Source: Pyrus communis | Taxonomy: Eukaryota; Streptophyta; Magnoliopsida; Rosales; Rosaceae | Direction of reading: 5' to 3' | Length of the DNA stretch: 64,000 nucleotides | Assembly: GCF_963583255.1 (NCBI RefSeq) | Contig: NC_084808.1 | Location: forward strand, 9,323,501 to 9,387,500 | Shown: positions 34,731 to 47,138 of the stretch, piece after piece | How positions within the stretch are numbered: position 1 is the first letter of the stretch | Layout of the letters: each line of letters begins with the position of its first letter | Translations under genes and position numbers: made by a program | Notes under the pieces: model-generated | What the model was told of the DNA's origin: nothing | What the model saw: the letters and a program-made list of their open reading frames with translations, nothing else | Database searches by the model: none

Positions 34731-35449
34731 GACCACCCGCTGCATCCTGAGCACTACTCAGGCCAAATAAAGCTTAAAGACTCAAGTAGCTCAACAAGCA
34801 CTACCTCGCAAGTCAAGGATTATCCAGTTGTTATGCAGTTTCTACCTTATAGCAAAGTTCATTCGTTTCACTTGTCTTTGAATGAGGAATTCAGAAGATA
34901 TTCACAACTTAGCTTGATTACATGCCTACAACAGCTAATCACTCCTACACTTTAATGAAGATTGCGCCCAACACGAGACTTATCGCAGGAATTGCACCCC
35001 CCACCCCAGGGACCAACCATGCTCTCCCCCGAGGATAGGGTAAACTAACACTCCAAATGTCCAGACATGGATGGGTTGGGCTGCCCTAGTGTAATTGATC
35101 GCATGATGGCATGTGCCGGCATTCCTAGAATTAGCCACAATGATCCTTTTCAAGACATAGCTTACTAAAAGATTTTGGCATTTGGCCTAGTTCGTGGGCA
35201 TCCAAACCTCAGAGACAAAGGAGGCACACAACGCACTTCATTCGTTAGGCACCTTTCCATGAAGATGGACCACATTTGAGCATTTTAGATGTGACTAGAC
35301 TAGCATCAATGACTGAGCATCCTGTATGTGACTAACTAACGGCTAACCAACTAGCAGCAAGCTTCACAAGCTCAAAACTTGCAGCCTCTTTCTTTCATTT
35401 GGAAGAAGTTAAGTTAATAACGAGCTTCCCAACAGTGGATGGACCCTCG
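34731..35449. other. Gypsy 3' internal region, no clear ORF
   Basis: Non-coding on inspection. It lies between the pol tail and the antisense ORF of the Tat-like element. Confidence 0.4.
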
Positions 35450-36390
35450 AGCAGTGGAGGAAGTCTTCAACAAAATCCACTGACGGCTATCGAGCAAGTG
35501 ATGAATATCTATTTTTTCCACCTCTAATATCAACAGGCTTTACAACAATAATCGGCTGAGCTAATGCCTCAGCCTTAATCTGCTTGATATCTTTCTTTGG
35601 GGGTAGGCCACCCTTCTCCCGGCGAAGAGGACTACGCAGCCAGCGCTACTCACGATATTCAATAGGGATACCTAAGGTGTTGTGCACCTTCTTTATGTCT
35701 AGAGAAGTCTTGGTAGTTGAGCCAAATTCCAAATCTACATAAACACAAGAGGATAAATTAGAAAGCAGCTCAACAAAAAACATATAGCAGCTTAGAAACT
35801 AAGAAACCCACTTACCATCGATCAAAGCAGTCGTATCGCGCAACCTAGGCATGAGTTAGATTCCCACTTTTTGCTAATTTCTAGGGTCTCTCTGGCCCAA
35901 TCATGATCCCCTTTGCTCGAATGATTAAAGAGCCTATGGCGGGTCCTTAGCTGCCTGACACCATCGATGTGGCCTATGTCAAAGAAGTACCAAAACTTGC
36001 TCGTAGTCAAGTCCAAGTCAAAGAACCTAATCAAGTTATGGAACGTTAGCATCATGTAAACCGCATTTGGAAAACTGAGCAGGAGCACACTGCATGGAGC
36101 AGTTCATCTCCTAGAAGAATCGAGGCATAGGAAAGGTGAACCCTAACAGGAAGTAGTAGGGGTGAAATTTGATAGCTTTTTTGGACCCATACGACCCACA
36201 TCTGCTACCTTCCTTGGTCCGCTTCATGCGAACCCCAGATGAAATTGTGTGGTTGAACATCTCAAGGAAGTTTTTGAACTGCTCATTGAAACCTATCTTG
36301 ACATGAGCAGCCTAGAAGTAGCCTAACTTACATGCAGATCCACCCTGGTGATACAACGGCGAGATAAATTCATCATTCATATGGCTTGAG
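35450..36390 (-). pseudogene. Antisense, intron-containing ORF of the Tat-like element
   Basis: On the minus strand the first part (about 36390-35816) reads KAIKFHPYYFLLGFTFPMP, then, after damage, FWYFFDIGHIDGVRQLRTRH and SSKGDHDWARETLEIS. A GT-AG intron of 81 bp follows: donor G|GTAAGTGGG at 35815, acceptor TTTATGTAG|ATTTGG at 35735. The second part reads DLEFGSTTKTSLDIKKVHNT, LGIPIEYRE, a TAG, RWLRSPRREKGGLPPKKDI. I recognise this text as a recurring companion ORF of plant Tat-type gypsy elements; its role is unknown. Shifts and the TAG make this copy a pseudogene. It runs opposite to the gag-pol strand. Confidence 0.6.
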
Positions 36391-36435
36391 AAAGACATGT
36401 TAAAAAAAAATCCTACAACGACGCAAGGAACAATT

Positions 36436-36913
36436 GTTAGATTTTGGTGGTGATTAAAATTTCTTTCCTAGAAGAATTTAAATTTCAATTCAAAGTGAGA
36501 ATCTACATCAAATTGGGAAACAACTTCAGGCTTACTAAAGCAGCTTGGGTTTTCTACACTTACTGCCCTTTCTTGTGCAAGAAGACTAATGGGTGTGGGG
36601 ACATTTGTGGAACAAAAAATAATCTCAAAAATTCCTGGAGGCGAAATATGGACTTTCAGCTGAAAAAGACAAAACTACCCATATTAAATGAGCAGGCATC
36701 CCGCGCGCAGCTCAGCATCCTAGGAAATGCAGGCTGCAAACTACAACAATACAGAGCTCCACTGCCCGTGAAAAAAGTCAAAGGTATTTAATAATAGGAT
36801 TATCCCTAAATCCTATTATTAATACACTCCCAATTGAAGGCAAACCCTATCAAGTAAGTAATCCCAATTGTATTTAATTAAGGATAATTACCTTTATTTC
36901 GATGATATTATTT
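36436..36913 (+). repeat. Left part of the 3' LTR of the Tat-like element
   Basis: It starts near TGTTAGATTTTGGTGGTG (about 36436) and runs to GATGATATTATTT at 36913. The matching continuation ATTCTCACCAAATCAACCC begins at 54411. The plausible duplication TATTT (36909-36913 and 54406-54410) brackets the insertion. Confidence 0.5.
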
Positions 36914-36941
36914 CCACAGGCTTAATCTTGAACTGGGCTGG

Positions 36942-39884
36942 TGATGCGGGAATTATACGCACACAAATTAAACCCTCTTCTTGACAATTGTAGTATAGAT
37001 ATAAGTAGGGATCGTTCTGGACCGGGGATTAGGAGGGATTGTTAATCACTTGGAATTGACTCAAAAACGTAAAAACACAATATAAAACACTATACTAGAC
37101 TCAAAGAATGCAAAACTAAACTTTAAAACACTAAGACAAACCAAAGACTCAAAATGCTTTAAAAACACAAATTAAATGAATTTCTAACTAAATTGAACAA
37201 TAAAGTAAAGGAGGATTGAGTTTTGGACGAGATTAAACTAAATGCACAGATTCTAATTAAAACAGATTGTAAAAACGAAATTGATGAAATAGAATGATGA
37301 GAAACTAGTTAGAGGGTTCCTTATCCACACATGAACATATGCATATAATTTGATTCCCAGTTATGACTTCAACAAACGATGAATGACGATGCTCCAAGTT
37401 AATTAGGTCCGCTTAAATTAACTTTCAGATTTCCCTAGATTCATTGGATTGAATGGAATACGCATTACAACCAAATTATTCCTAATCAAAGTCCCTAACT
37501 ATGGAATACACATGATAGAGACATTCAACAAAGATCATTACGTTCAACGGAAGTCATAAACATCGACTAGGCATTCATAACTATGGAATACGCATGTTAA
37601 TCCAACCTAAGGTTTACTAAACACAATCGTGACTAGCGATTTTTACTACTCATGTATATAAGTTCATAACGATTAGGTGAAATTCCCTTATATCCTAGCA
37701 TCAAGTTTAGGCATGCAAATTAAGTGTTGACCCTCAACCCACATACATAAACAAGTTCTTAATCAAAACAGAAAAGTAAACCACATCTAAAGTTCATGAA
37801 TTCATAATTGGAGTAAATCAAATCATAACCAACATATGTCCATGGCTTCAAATTCGCCTCTAACTAAAAAGAAATTAGTTCCACATGTTTAACATAATTG
37901 AACAACAAGTTAAATTAAACATGAAAACAGAAACAAGAGAAGAAAGAACTCCAAACACTCCAATAGTTGCAGATTGTAAAGATGAAATTCATGGAATTGA
38001 ATGGATGGGAAGTTAGCTAAGGGGTTCATCTCCACACATGTTACACTTGCATATAAAACGATTTCCAATTGCTTTTCAATAAACCATGAATTTTCAACAC
38101 CCCAAGTTAACCGTGATGCACTAATTAACCTTCAAATCTTCCTTATGTCAATGAATTGGATGATGCATGCGACAATTCAAATCATTCTCCAACGGTCCTC
38201 AACATGAATGCATAGAAGAGGTACAGTGAGAGATCATTATGCTCTATGAAAATTATAAATGTTGACGAGGCAATTGTAACTATGAATGCATGAAACTCTT
38301 GCCAAGAATTCATTTAACGCGATTGTTTATAAGCAACCTCCACTACTTGTGAATATAAGTTCATAACTATTAGGTGAAACTCACTTATATTCTAGCGTCA
38401 TATTTATGCATGAAAATTAAGCGTGCACTCTCAATAAACATACATAAATAAGTTATCAATCAAACAGTTAAACAAATTGAATCCACAACTTATGAAACGC
38501 AATTAGAAGTAATCAAATCATAATGCAAGCATAAACATGTATTTCGAATTCCCCCCTAGCCAAGGGGGGTTTAGTTCCTCATACGTACAAAACAAAGAGA
38601 ATTGAAATTAAACATTGAATTCAAAGGAAAAGAAACACCTAAACATTCCAACAACTCAAACTTGAATTGTATGAACGTTTAGGCCCGCTTTTCTTCCTCT
38701 TTGTTGTAGCACAAGGTCTAAGGTGAGTTTTGGGGATTATGGATGATGTAGAATGGAGTGGGGTGGTAGGATAGTGTTTTGGAGGGATGGGAAGTCACGG
38801 CCAAGGGATGATTTCTGGTGGTGTGATGGTGTTTGGATTGGTAGGGAACTCACGGGTTTAAGGGAAGTTTTTGGTGTGAATTTGTGTATGAATGGGAATG
38901 GAAGAGTGAATGAATGCATGGGTTTTTATAGGGGGAATGGGAGAATATGTGGCTGCATGGTTGAATGATTAAAGGGTGCATGTTGCATGTGGAAGTGTGG
39001 CTGCAATGAAGGAGAAAAGCTGGAAATGTTGAATGGGAGTGCACGGCAAGGTTGGAGAATGAATGTGTGATGGTGTGATTGAATGATTAAAGTGCATGTG
39101 GCTGATTTATTTGAAGGGAATGCATGTGCAAAACAGCTAGGAAAAGTTGTGGAATGGCTGGAATGAATGGTTATGCACGGCAAGGATGTTTGGTGCTGGA
39201 AATGAATGTGAAAGCATGTGCAATGACAGCTAGGTTGGTTGTGGAAAAATGGAATTGCACAAGGGAAATGCATGTGCACGGTTTTGGTGTGGAGAAAGGG
39301 GTGAATGTGCATGTGGAATGAATATGTGGCTGCATGTGGATTAAAGGGGGAATGCTAGGTTGGAAATGCATGTGGATTAAAGGTTGGAATGAACATGAAA
39401 TGCACGGCAAGGTTGTTGTTGGTGTGTTATGCATGGCATGGTTGGGATTGTGGTGCAATGATGGAGGAATAAGTGCATGTGGCTGAATTGGTGGTGCAAA
39501 GTGAATGAATGGATGGGGAATGAGAGTGAGGAATGTGGTTTTAAGTAGTTAGAAATAGGAAACAAAGCCCTTCCTTGCACGGCAAGGAAGGGAAACATAA
39601 GGGGACACATGGCATGGCTTAAGATTGCAAGTTTTGCGACCTAGAATAGGTAGGATCCTTTGATATTAGGTCTTCAATTTCGTCCATTCCTTTTGCTCCA
39701 AACATAAGCTATCCATTCCAAGTTCAATTTTGCTCCAAAATGCTCCAAAATGCATCTTTTTGCTTCCATAGCCATATGAACCTAAAAACACACGAAAATG
39801 GCTTAAACTACTAAAACAACTATGAATTAACAATATAAATGCACGAAAACAAGCTAAGTAAGTCGCCTAAATATGCTCCTATCA
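36942..39884 (-). repeat. 3' LTR of the LARD
   Basis: 2943 bp, TGATGCGGG to CTCCTATCA on plus. It contains two diverged copies of a roughly 700-bp segment (about 37265-37970 and 37973-38640) and a G-rich region 38730-39600 with recurring TGCACGGCAAGG and AATGCATGTGG. Histidine-rich frames there are by-products of these repeats. A 16493-type solo LTR of the same family lacks the expansion. Confidence 0.92.
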
Positions 39885-42800
39885 AATTCCCCCACACTTA
39901 GCTTTTGCTAGTCCTCGAGCAAAACAAAACGAAAGAAACCAAAAACAAAACAAACCGAACAAAACACAACCTACACCTTCCAACAATCGTCTCAGGGATT
40001 TCCAATGCACATGACATGTTAAAAATCATTATTCCCACAGATTTTAGCCATCTTTACACTTAAGTACATACTTAATCATAGTCACCACATACTAGTTCAC
40101 AATTAAGCATTTAAAACCATGTTTTGAATGTAGTAACATGCCTTAGAGAATTTGCTCAATTCCTTAAAAGATATGCACTCAAATTTCACTCAGATTTTCT
40201 AACTACACACCCTAATCTAGTTATATGTGAGAAGATTGATGTAAACATGAAAACGAACACTCACATATATGTATCACAAAGAAAGCAATTTCTGGAGTTA
40301 ATAAGCATGTTTAGGTATGATCTCATGAATGGAATGCTACTACTTAGATGCGAGAACCAGTGACACCATATGCTCATACCAAGTTCAAACTCCACAAATT
40401 GAAACACATAACACTCAAGATTGAAGTCACGGGTTGTAATGGGGCTTGGGGTGTGTGGATAACAAAGAAGGGATATGGAAAACAAAGGTTCTTAAAGAAA
40501 TAGTGAGCAAAGCACTTGAATCATCTTAGAATTCACTTTTGAATGAAAACTCAACTTTTGAACAAAAAGGGAGAACAAGCTCTTTTTTCTTTCTTTCTTT
40601 TCTTTTTTGTTTTTCTTTTTCATATGTTTTTCACAATTTTTTTTTTTTTCTTTTCTTTTCTTTTGACTCTCAAAACATACATAAACACTTAAGAACAAAA
40701 CATTCTCTCCCCCACACTCATTTTCTTTCATAATGTAACTCAAAAGGAATTCATTTAAGTCATGCTCACTATCTTCTAAGAACAAAGGTGTGGACTGTCC
40801 TACACTAGGCTAGGTGAGGATAATGTGGGTAAACAAAGAATAAAGGCTAAACAAGGCTCAACGGGGTTAAAACTTACAACAAATACGAAATATGGGAAGT
40901 AAGGCTATTTGGCTATGGTGGCAACTACACAACTTCATCTTGATATATGTTATGCAATTCAATGTCATGCTTTGAATGAAACGGATATAAGTTCTAGCAT
41001 TTAGTTCTATCATGATACAATTGCATTCTAAGTAGCAACCAACCAAGGAATAATGAAATCATGCAACAACTTTAGAAAACAAAGAATCACAGATTATAAC
41101 TCTCCAAAGAAGGTAATGGCTCGAGTCTCACAGGGTTGTAGCGTTTGTTTGAGTTCCTTCCTTCAAGCATGTTACAAAAACGAATTTTTATGATTGCATG
41201 TGAAGTCATACATTATAACCATAACCAAGCATATACCAAGAGTAAATCAAACTTCTCTCTATGTTTATAACTCTTTTTAACAGTCATGCAATTACAAACC
41301 AAATCCTTATCATTGTGTTGGAAGGTACCCTAAGACATAAACACACAAAAACGACTCAAAACACTCTTTTTAGGCATTTCAAAACATGTTTTTCAAATTT
41401 TTATGTGATTTTCGGAGTTATAAAAACAAAACATATTAAAACACTCTAAAACAATTTAAAAACACCTTAAAACAGTAAGGAACAACATTTGAAGTTATGG
41501 GTGATAAAATCCCACGAATTTGCATCAAATATACTTAGTTACCCCCTACACTTAAATCAAACATTGTCCTCAATGTTTTAAGCATAGATTCACACAAAAC
41601 ATAAGTAAACACACAAAAAGCACTTAAACATACTAAACATACTAAACATGCTAAACATGGCAGAATGTAACTAACAAAGAGAAGAGTTTAGGGACGCAAA
41701 TCTGGTTATGGAGTGTAAATTCCATCTTCTCCTTGGTGACTGCATTGAGGCTTTGATCTTGGTGATTCCACAGGCTTGCTCTTGAACTGGGCTGGAGGAT
41801 TCTTTTGGTTTCCTCCAATCGTTGATTTTCCACAGGCTACTCTTGAATTGGGCTGCAGTATTCTTTTGTTCTCCCCCGAAGGTCTGAGCTTGCTCCTCTT
41901 ATCTGTTTCTTTGTTCAATCTTTCCAATTCGTATTGAAGAGGGTTAGAGGATAACTCAGCATATGCAGTTGTTGCTTGTCTCCACATGCTTCAATGTATC
42001 ATTTTCACTTGCCTTACTTGCTCCCCTTTCCAGAAGTGGTCCCTTCATTGGAAGTGTATCAACCATTGAAGATGACTACTCGAGAGCAACGCTAGGTAAG
42101 CAACTAGGGAATAGATTCCAGGCAGTCGGTTCCAGATCGGAAGACTGACTCCAAGTGCCGGCTGATTGCTTCTTTCACTTTGCCATGCGAGTAAGAACAA
42201 GGACAAAGAAAAAGACAGGGAAAGAGCATGATATGAGATACTTTTGCTTTTGACCTTGATGATATGAGATACCTTTGCTTTTGAAGATGCGGTGAATGAA
42301 TCAGCACATGTATTTGTTGTGCTTGTCTCCACATGCTTCGATCTACCGTTTCCTCCTGGGTCATCTGTACTCCAGGCATCTGGTATCTTCTTTGGGGAAG
42401 AAGAAAAAAATGAGTATTTCGAGATGCGCCCTTAGAGGTGAGGAAGAGTTAGGCATTTTCTTCAGGTCTGCCTTGCCATAAAAGATGAAGGTCGACATAT
42501 ATAGGGATTTCCCAATAGCAAGTGGTGGTACTGTTCTTTTATCATTGTCGACAAAAAATTTTGATCCAGCAAATCCGGCTTTTTGAAAAAGAGTTATGAC
42601 TCTTCGATTTCTGAATGAACGCCTCTTTGCTTTCTGAGCTAGCGCTTCTTTGCTTTCTGAATGACACGCCTCTTCGATTTCTGAACGAACGCCTCTTTGC
42701 TTTCTGAACGACACGCCTCTTCGATTTCTGAACGACACGTAGTAGTGCGGATGCGGCTCTGTCAGAGATCTTTTGACAAAGTTGCACGCGTTTTCTGAAA

Positions 42801-43117
42801 AGCAGAGAAAGCGTCGCCGAACTTTACGCTTGTCGGCAAAAGTGTGTCGTTGCGATGATGACCTCCACGTGTTTTCGACTTTGTCAGATATCTTTTGACA
42901 AAGTTGAACGCGTTTTCTGAAAAGCCGAGAGAGCGTCGTCGAAACTTACGCAGGAAATTCCGGCTTTTTGAATCGGTGGTCGTGTCGCCTTGGCTTTTTA
43001 TAGAGGTATCGATCACCTCCAACATGCACACTTTGACGATTGCCCATTCTTGAAAATCGTCTCCGGCCCTTTGAGATTTTACTCCCTCCAACCCTTCTCT
43101 TTGAACACCTTTGAAAA

Positions 43118-43744
43118 ATGGCTAACCCATCTAACCTTTGCTTAGATTTGAGTCTCAGCAGCGATCCGGTTGCGCCGCGTCAGGCTAAGGTATGGTCCCC
43201 GTCTTTTTTATCTTCTAATGGTCCTCTTACAGGTGAAGACTCCATGATGACGGATGCAACAACAGCTACAATAGTAGCTAGGAACCTCCTCACTCCTAAG
43301 GATAGTAGGCTGCTTTCAGGACAGTCCGATGAGTTGGCCGTTCAAGAGTCCCTCGCTCTCAATGTTCAGTGTGCAGGCTCTGTGTCCAACATGGGCCAAC
43401 GCCTACTTGCTCGCTCCCGTCAAGTTGAATCGTTGATGGCAGAGGTGGAAAATCTCAAGCAAGAGATCAAGCAGCTAAAGTATGAGAATAGAAGTTTGCA
43501 CGTGCTTGCAAACAATTATTCGACGGGCATGAAGATGAAGCTTGATGAGCTGCAAGAGTCTGAAGGCCGAATTCAAAGTGACCGTCAAAGGCTTTCGGCT
43601 TTCCTCCAGAGGCACCTTTTTCCTGGGTCATCCAGCGTTCCACTAAGTATTGAGGCCTCGAATGATCTATCTTCGATGCCTCCCGCTCCGATGCCTTTCG
43701 CTCCGATGCCTCGTAGTGGGGCTTCACGTAAACATCTTTTGTGA
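43118..43744 (+). CDS. Element-borne coiled-coil protein, unknown function (208 aa)
   Basis: A single open frame runs antisense to the LARD. The N-terminal third is MANPSNLCLDLSLSSDP then serine-rich. Residues about 60-100 are ATIVARNLLTPKDSRLLSG-like and polar. Residues about 105-170 look like a coiled coil (VESLMAEVENLKQEIKQLKY, LDELQESEGRIQSDRQRL). The C-terminus is proline/methionine-rich. Upstream, CTTTTTATAGAGG at about 42994-43006 is a plausible TATA box about 110 bp before the ATG, and it is conserved in the second copy. No enzyme motif is visible. Comparable text is known to me from ORFs associated with gypsy elements in Rosaceae, but I cannot name a function. A T tract (43768-43794) follows the stop. 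Confidence 0.55.
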   Translation: MANPSNLCLDLSLSSDPVAPRQAKVWSPSFLSSNGPLTGEDSMMTDATTATIVARNLLTPKDSRLLSGQSDELAVQESLALNVQCAGSVSNMGQRLLARSRQVESLMAEVENLKQEIKQLKYENRSLHVLANNYSTGMKMKLDELQESEGRIQSDRQRLSAFLQRHLFPGSSSVPLSIEASNDLSSMPPAPMPFAPMPRSGASRKHLL

Positions 43745-43764
43745 AGGCTCCATCATTCTGCCAT

Positions 43765-43796
<32 letters not shown>

Positions 43797-44027
43797 AACA
43801 TGCTTTGTTTTATTCAGTATATTGGGTCGCCTCCCAAGTAGCGCTTTCTTTTACGTCTTGCAGCTAGACGAAGAACCCAATCACTCCAGGATATGTTCAC
43901 GAATCGGATGAGAACTCCGAGTCATAAACTAGTACCTAAAACAAGAAACAAAACAAGATTAAGAATCTGGAATAAAATAAAAACAAACGAAAATAAAACA
44001 ATCCAAGGGATTAGCAAAGTTGCTAAT

Positions 44028-44044
44028 CCCCGGCAACGGCGCCA
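44028..44044 (-). promoter_or_regulatory. tRNA-Asp-type primer-binding site of the LARD
   Basis: The plus strand matches the 17-nt 3' end of plant tRNA-Asp including CCA. On the minus strand it lies 5 bases after the 5' LTR end. The rest of the tRNA is absent, so it is not a tRNA gene. Confidence 0.9.
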
Positions 44045-44049
44045 AAATT

Positions 44050-47000
44050 TGATGCGGGAATTATACGCACACAAATTAAACCCTCTTTTTGACAATTGTA
44101 GTATAGATATAAGTAGGGATCGTTCTGGACCGGTGATTAGGAGGGATTGTTAATCACTTGGAATTGACTCAAAAACGTAAAAACACAATATAAAACACTA
44201 TACTAGACTCAAAGAATGCAAAACTAAACTTTAAAACACTAAGACAAACCAAAGACTCAAAATGCTTTAAAAACACAAACTAAATGAATTTCTAACTAAA
44301 TTGAACAATAAAGTAAAAGGTGATTGAGTTTTGGACGAGATTAAACTAAATGCACAGATTCTAATTAAAACAGATTGTAAAAACAAAATTGATGAAATAG
44401 AATGATGAGAAACTAGTTAGAGGGTTCCTTATCCACACATGAACATATGCATATAATTTGATTCCCAGTTATGACTTCAACAAACGATGAATGACGATGC
44501 TCCAAGTTAATTAGGTCCGCTTAAATTAACTTTCAGATTTCCCTAGATTCATTGGATTGAATGGAATACGCATTACAACCAAATTATTCCTAATCAAAGT
44601 CCCTAACTATGGAATACACATGATAGAGACATTCAACAAAGATCATTACGTTCAACGGAAGTCATAAACATCGACTAGGCATTCATAACTATGGAATACG
44701 CATGTTAATCCAACCTAAGGTTTACTAAACACAATCGTGACTAGCGATTTTTACTACTCATGAATATAAGTTCATAACGATTAGGTGAAATTCCCTTATA
44801 TCCTAGCATCAAGTTTAGGCATGCAAATTAAGTGTTGACCCTCAACCCACATACATAAACAAGTTCTTAATCAAAACAGAAAAGTAAACCACATCTAAAG
44901 TTCATGAATTCATAATTGGAGTAAATCAAATCATAACCAACATATGTCCATGGCTTCAAATTCGCCTCTAACTAAAAAGAAATTAGTTCCACATGTTTAA
45001 CATAATTGAACAACAAGTTAAATTAAACATGAAAACAGAAACAAGAGAAGAAAGAACTCCAAACACTCCAATAGTTGCAGATTGTAAAGATGAAATTCAT
45101 GGAATTGAATGGATGGGAATGTAGCTAAGGGGTTCATCTCCACACATGTTACACTTGCATATAAAACGATTTCCAATTGCTTTTCAATAAACCATGAATT
45201 TTCAACACCCCAAGTTAACCGTGATGCACTAATTAACCTTCAAATCTTCCTTATGTCAATGAATTGGATGATGCATGCGACAATTCAAATCATTCTCCAA
45301 CGGTCCTAAACATGAATGCATAGAAGAGGTGCAGTGAGAGATCATTATGCTCTATGAAAATTATAAATGTTGACGAGGCAATTGTAACTATGAATGCATG
45401 AAACTCTTGCCAAGAATTCATTTAACGCGATTGTTTATAAGCAACCTCCACTACTTGTGAATATAAGTTCATAACTATTAGGTGAAACTCACTTATATTC
45501 TAGCGTCATATTTATGCATGAAAATTAAGCATGCACTCTCAATAAACATACATAAATAAGTTATCAATCAAACAGCTAAACAAATTGAATCCACAACTTA
45601 TGAAACGCAATTAGAAGTAATCAACTCATAATGCTAGCATAAACATGTATTTCGAATTCCCCACTAGCCAAGGGGGGTTTAGTTCCTCATACGTACAAAA
45701 CAAAGAGAATTGAAATTAAACATTGAATTCAAAGGAAAAGAAACACCTAAACATTCCAACAACTCAAACTTGAATTGTATGAACGTTTAGGCCCGCTTTT
45801 CTTCCTCTTTGTTGTAGCACAAGGTCTAAGGTGAGTTTTGGGGATTATGGATGATGTAGAATGGAGATTATGGATGATGTAGAATGGAGTGGGGTAGTAG
45901 GATAGTGTTTTGGAGGGATGGGAAGTCACGGCCAAGGGATGATTTCTGGTGGTGTGATGGTGTTTGGATTGGTAGGGAACTCACGGGTTTAAGGGAAGTT
46001 TTTGGTGTGAATTTGTGTATGAATGGGAATGGAAGAGTGAATGACTGCATGGGTTTTTATAGGGGGAATGGGAGAATATGTGGCTGCATGGTTGAATGAT
46101 TAAAGGGTGCATGTGGGTTGGAAATGCATGTGGAAGTGTGGCTGCAATGAAGGAGAAAAGCTGGAAATGTTGAATGGGAGTGCACGGCAAGGTTGGAGAA
46201 TGAATGTGTGATGGTGTGATTGAATGATTAAAGTGCATGTGGCTGATTTATTTGAAGGGAATGCATGTGCAAAACAGCTAGGAAAAGTTGTGGAATGGCT
46301 GGAATGAATGGTTATGCACGGCAAGGGATGTTTGGTGCTGGAAATGAATGTGAAAGCATGTGCAATGACAGCTAGGTTGGTTGTGGAAAGCTGGAATTGC
46401 ACAAGGGAAATGCATGTGCACGGTTTTGGTGTGGAGAAATGGGTGAATGTGCATGTGGAATGAATATGTGGCTGCATGTGGATTAAAGGGGGAATGCTAG
46501 GTTGGAAATGCATGTGGATTAAAGGTTGGAATGAACATGAAATGCACGGCAAGGTTGTTGTTGGTGTGTTATGCATGGCATGGTTGGGATTAAAGGGGGA
46601 ATGCTAGGTTGGAAATGCATGTGGATTAAAGGTTGAAATGAACATGAAATGCACGGCAAGGTTGTTGTTGGTGTGTTATGCATGGCATGGTTGGGATTGT
46701 GGTGCAATGATGGAGGAATAAGTGCATGTGGCTGAATTGGTGGTGCAAAGTGAATGAATGGATGGGGAATGAGAGTGAGGAATGTGGTTTTAAGTAGTTA
46801 GAAATAGGAAACAAAGCCCTTCCTTGCACGGCAAGGAAGGGAAACATAAGGGGACACATGGCATGGCTTAAGATTGCAAGTTTTGCGACCTAGAATAGGT
46901 AGGATCCTTTGATATTAGGTCTTCAATTTCGTCCATTCCTTTTGCTCCAAACATAAGCTATCCATTCCAAGTCCAATTTTGCTCCAAAATGCTCGAAAAT

Positions 47001-47133
47001 GTATCTTTTTGCTTCCATAGCCATATGAACCTAAAAACACACGAAAATGGCTTAAAATACTTAAACATCTATGAATTAACAATATAAATGCACGAAAACA
47101 AGCTAAGTAAGTCGCCTAAATATGCTCCTATCA
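44050..47133 (-). repeat. 5' LTR of the LARD
   Basis: 3084 bp. Relative to the other LTR it has a 24-bp duplication of GATTATGGATGATGTAGAATGG near 45862 and a duplication of about 107 bp near 46585-46695. Point differences are few. Confidence 0.92.
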
Positions 47134-47138
47134 GCTGG

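Larger units (their letters stand above)
29541..36435 (+). mobile_element. Tat-like Ty3/gypsy element (plus strand), degraded body
   Basis: The tail of its 5' LTR ends GAAAATTTGCATTGACA at 29616, followed by AATTAGTGCTTTCATTGAGAG. A Gag N-terminus is at 29716-29979. Degraded Gag/protease lies at 31120-32090. Integrase C-terminal remnants sit at about 34600-34730. An antisense ORF is at 35450-36390. The 3' LTR begins near 36436 and resumes at 54406-54693 beyond a huge insertion. The RT to integrase core is absent; its place is held by a copia fragment (32090-34560). Confidence 0.7.
39885..44049 (-). other. Internal region of the LARD, with an acquired segment
   Basis: Sequence from 39885 to about 41690 and from about 43815 to 44049 looks like the family's own non-coding interior (for example GGGTCGCCTCCCAAGTAGCGC near 43826, and the primer site). 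Between about 41740 and 43815 lies a segment matching the gypsy sequence outside the LARD (47139-50105): GGGCTGG-AGG repeats, the GAGCAACGCTAGGTAAGCAA repeat and the coiled-coil ORF at 43118. Confidence 0.7.
36942..47133 (-). mobile_element. LARD (large non-autonomous LTR element), minus strand
   Basis: LTRs 36942-39884 and 44050-47133 are almost identical apart from two local duplications in the right copy. GCTGG at 36937-36941 and 47134-47138 is a perfect target duplication, and the uninterrupted host text GGGCTGGAGGG is seen at about 47341-47351. On plus, CCCCGGCAACGGCGCCA (44028-44044) is the 3' end of tRNA-Asp; its complement is the primer site. AATTCCCCCACAC (39885-39897) is the complement of the polypurine tract. 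So transcription runs leftward. The 4.2-kb internal part has no gag or pol. It must use other elements' enzymes, probably Athila-like gypsy given the primer type. Confidence 0.93.

Noticed and set aside
38850..39610. His/Pro-rich minus-strand ORFs (also at 45981-46859)
   Set aside because: They come from TGCACGGCAAGG/AATGCATGTGG repeats in the LARD LTRs; both LTR copies show the same pattern without coding constraint.
44028..44044. tRNA-Asp gene
   Set aside because: Only the 17-nt 3' end incl. CCA is present, at the exact place of a retroelement primer-binding site.
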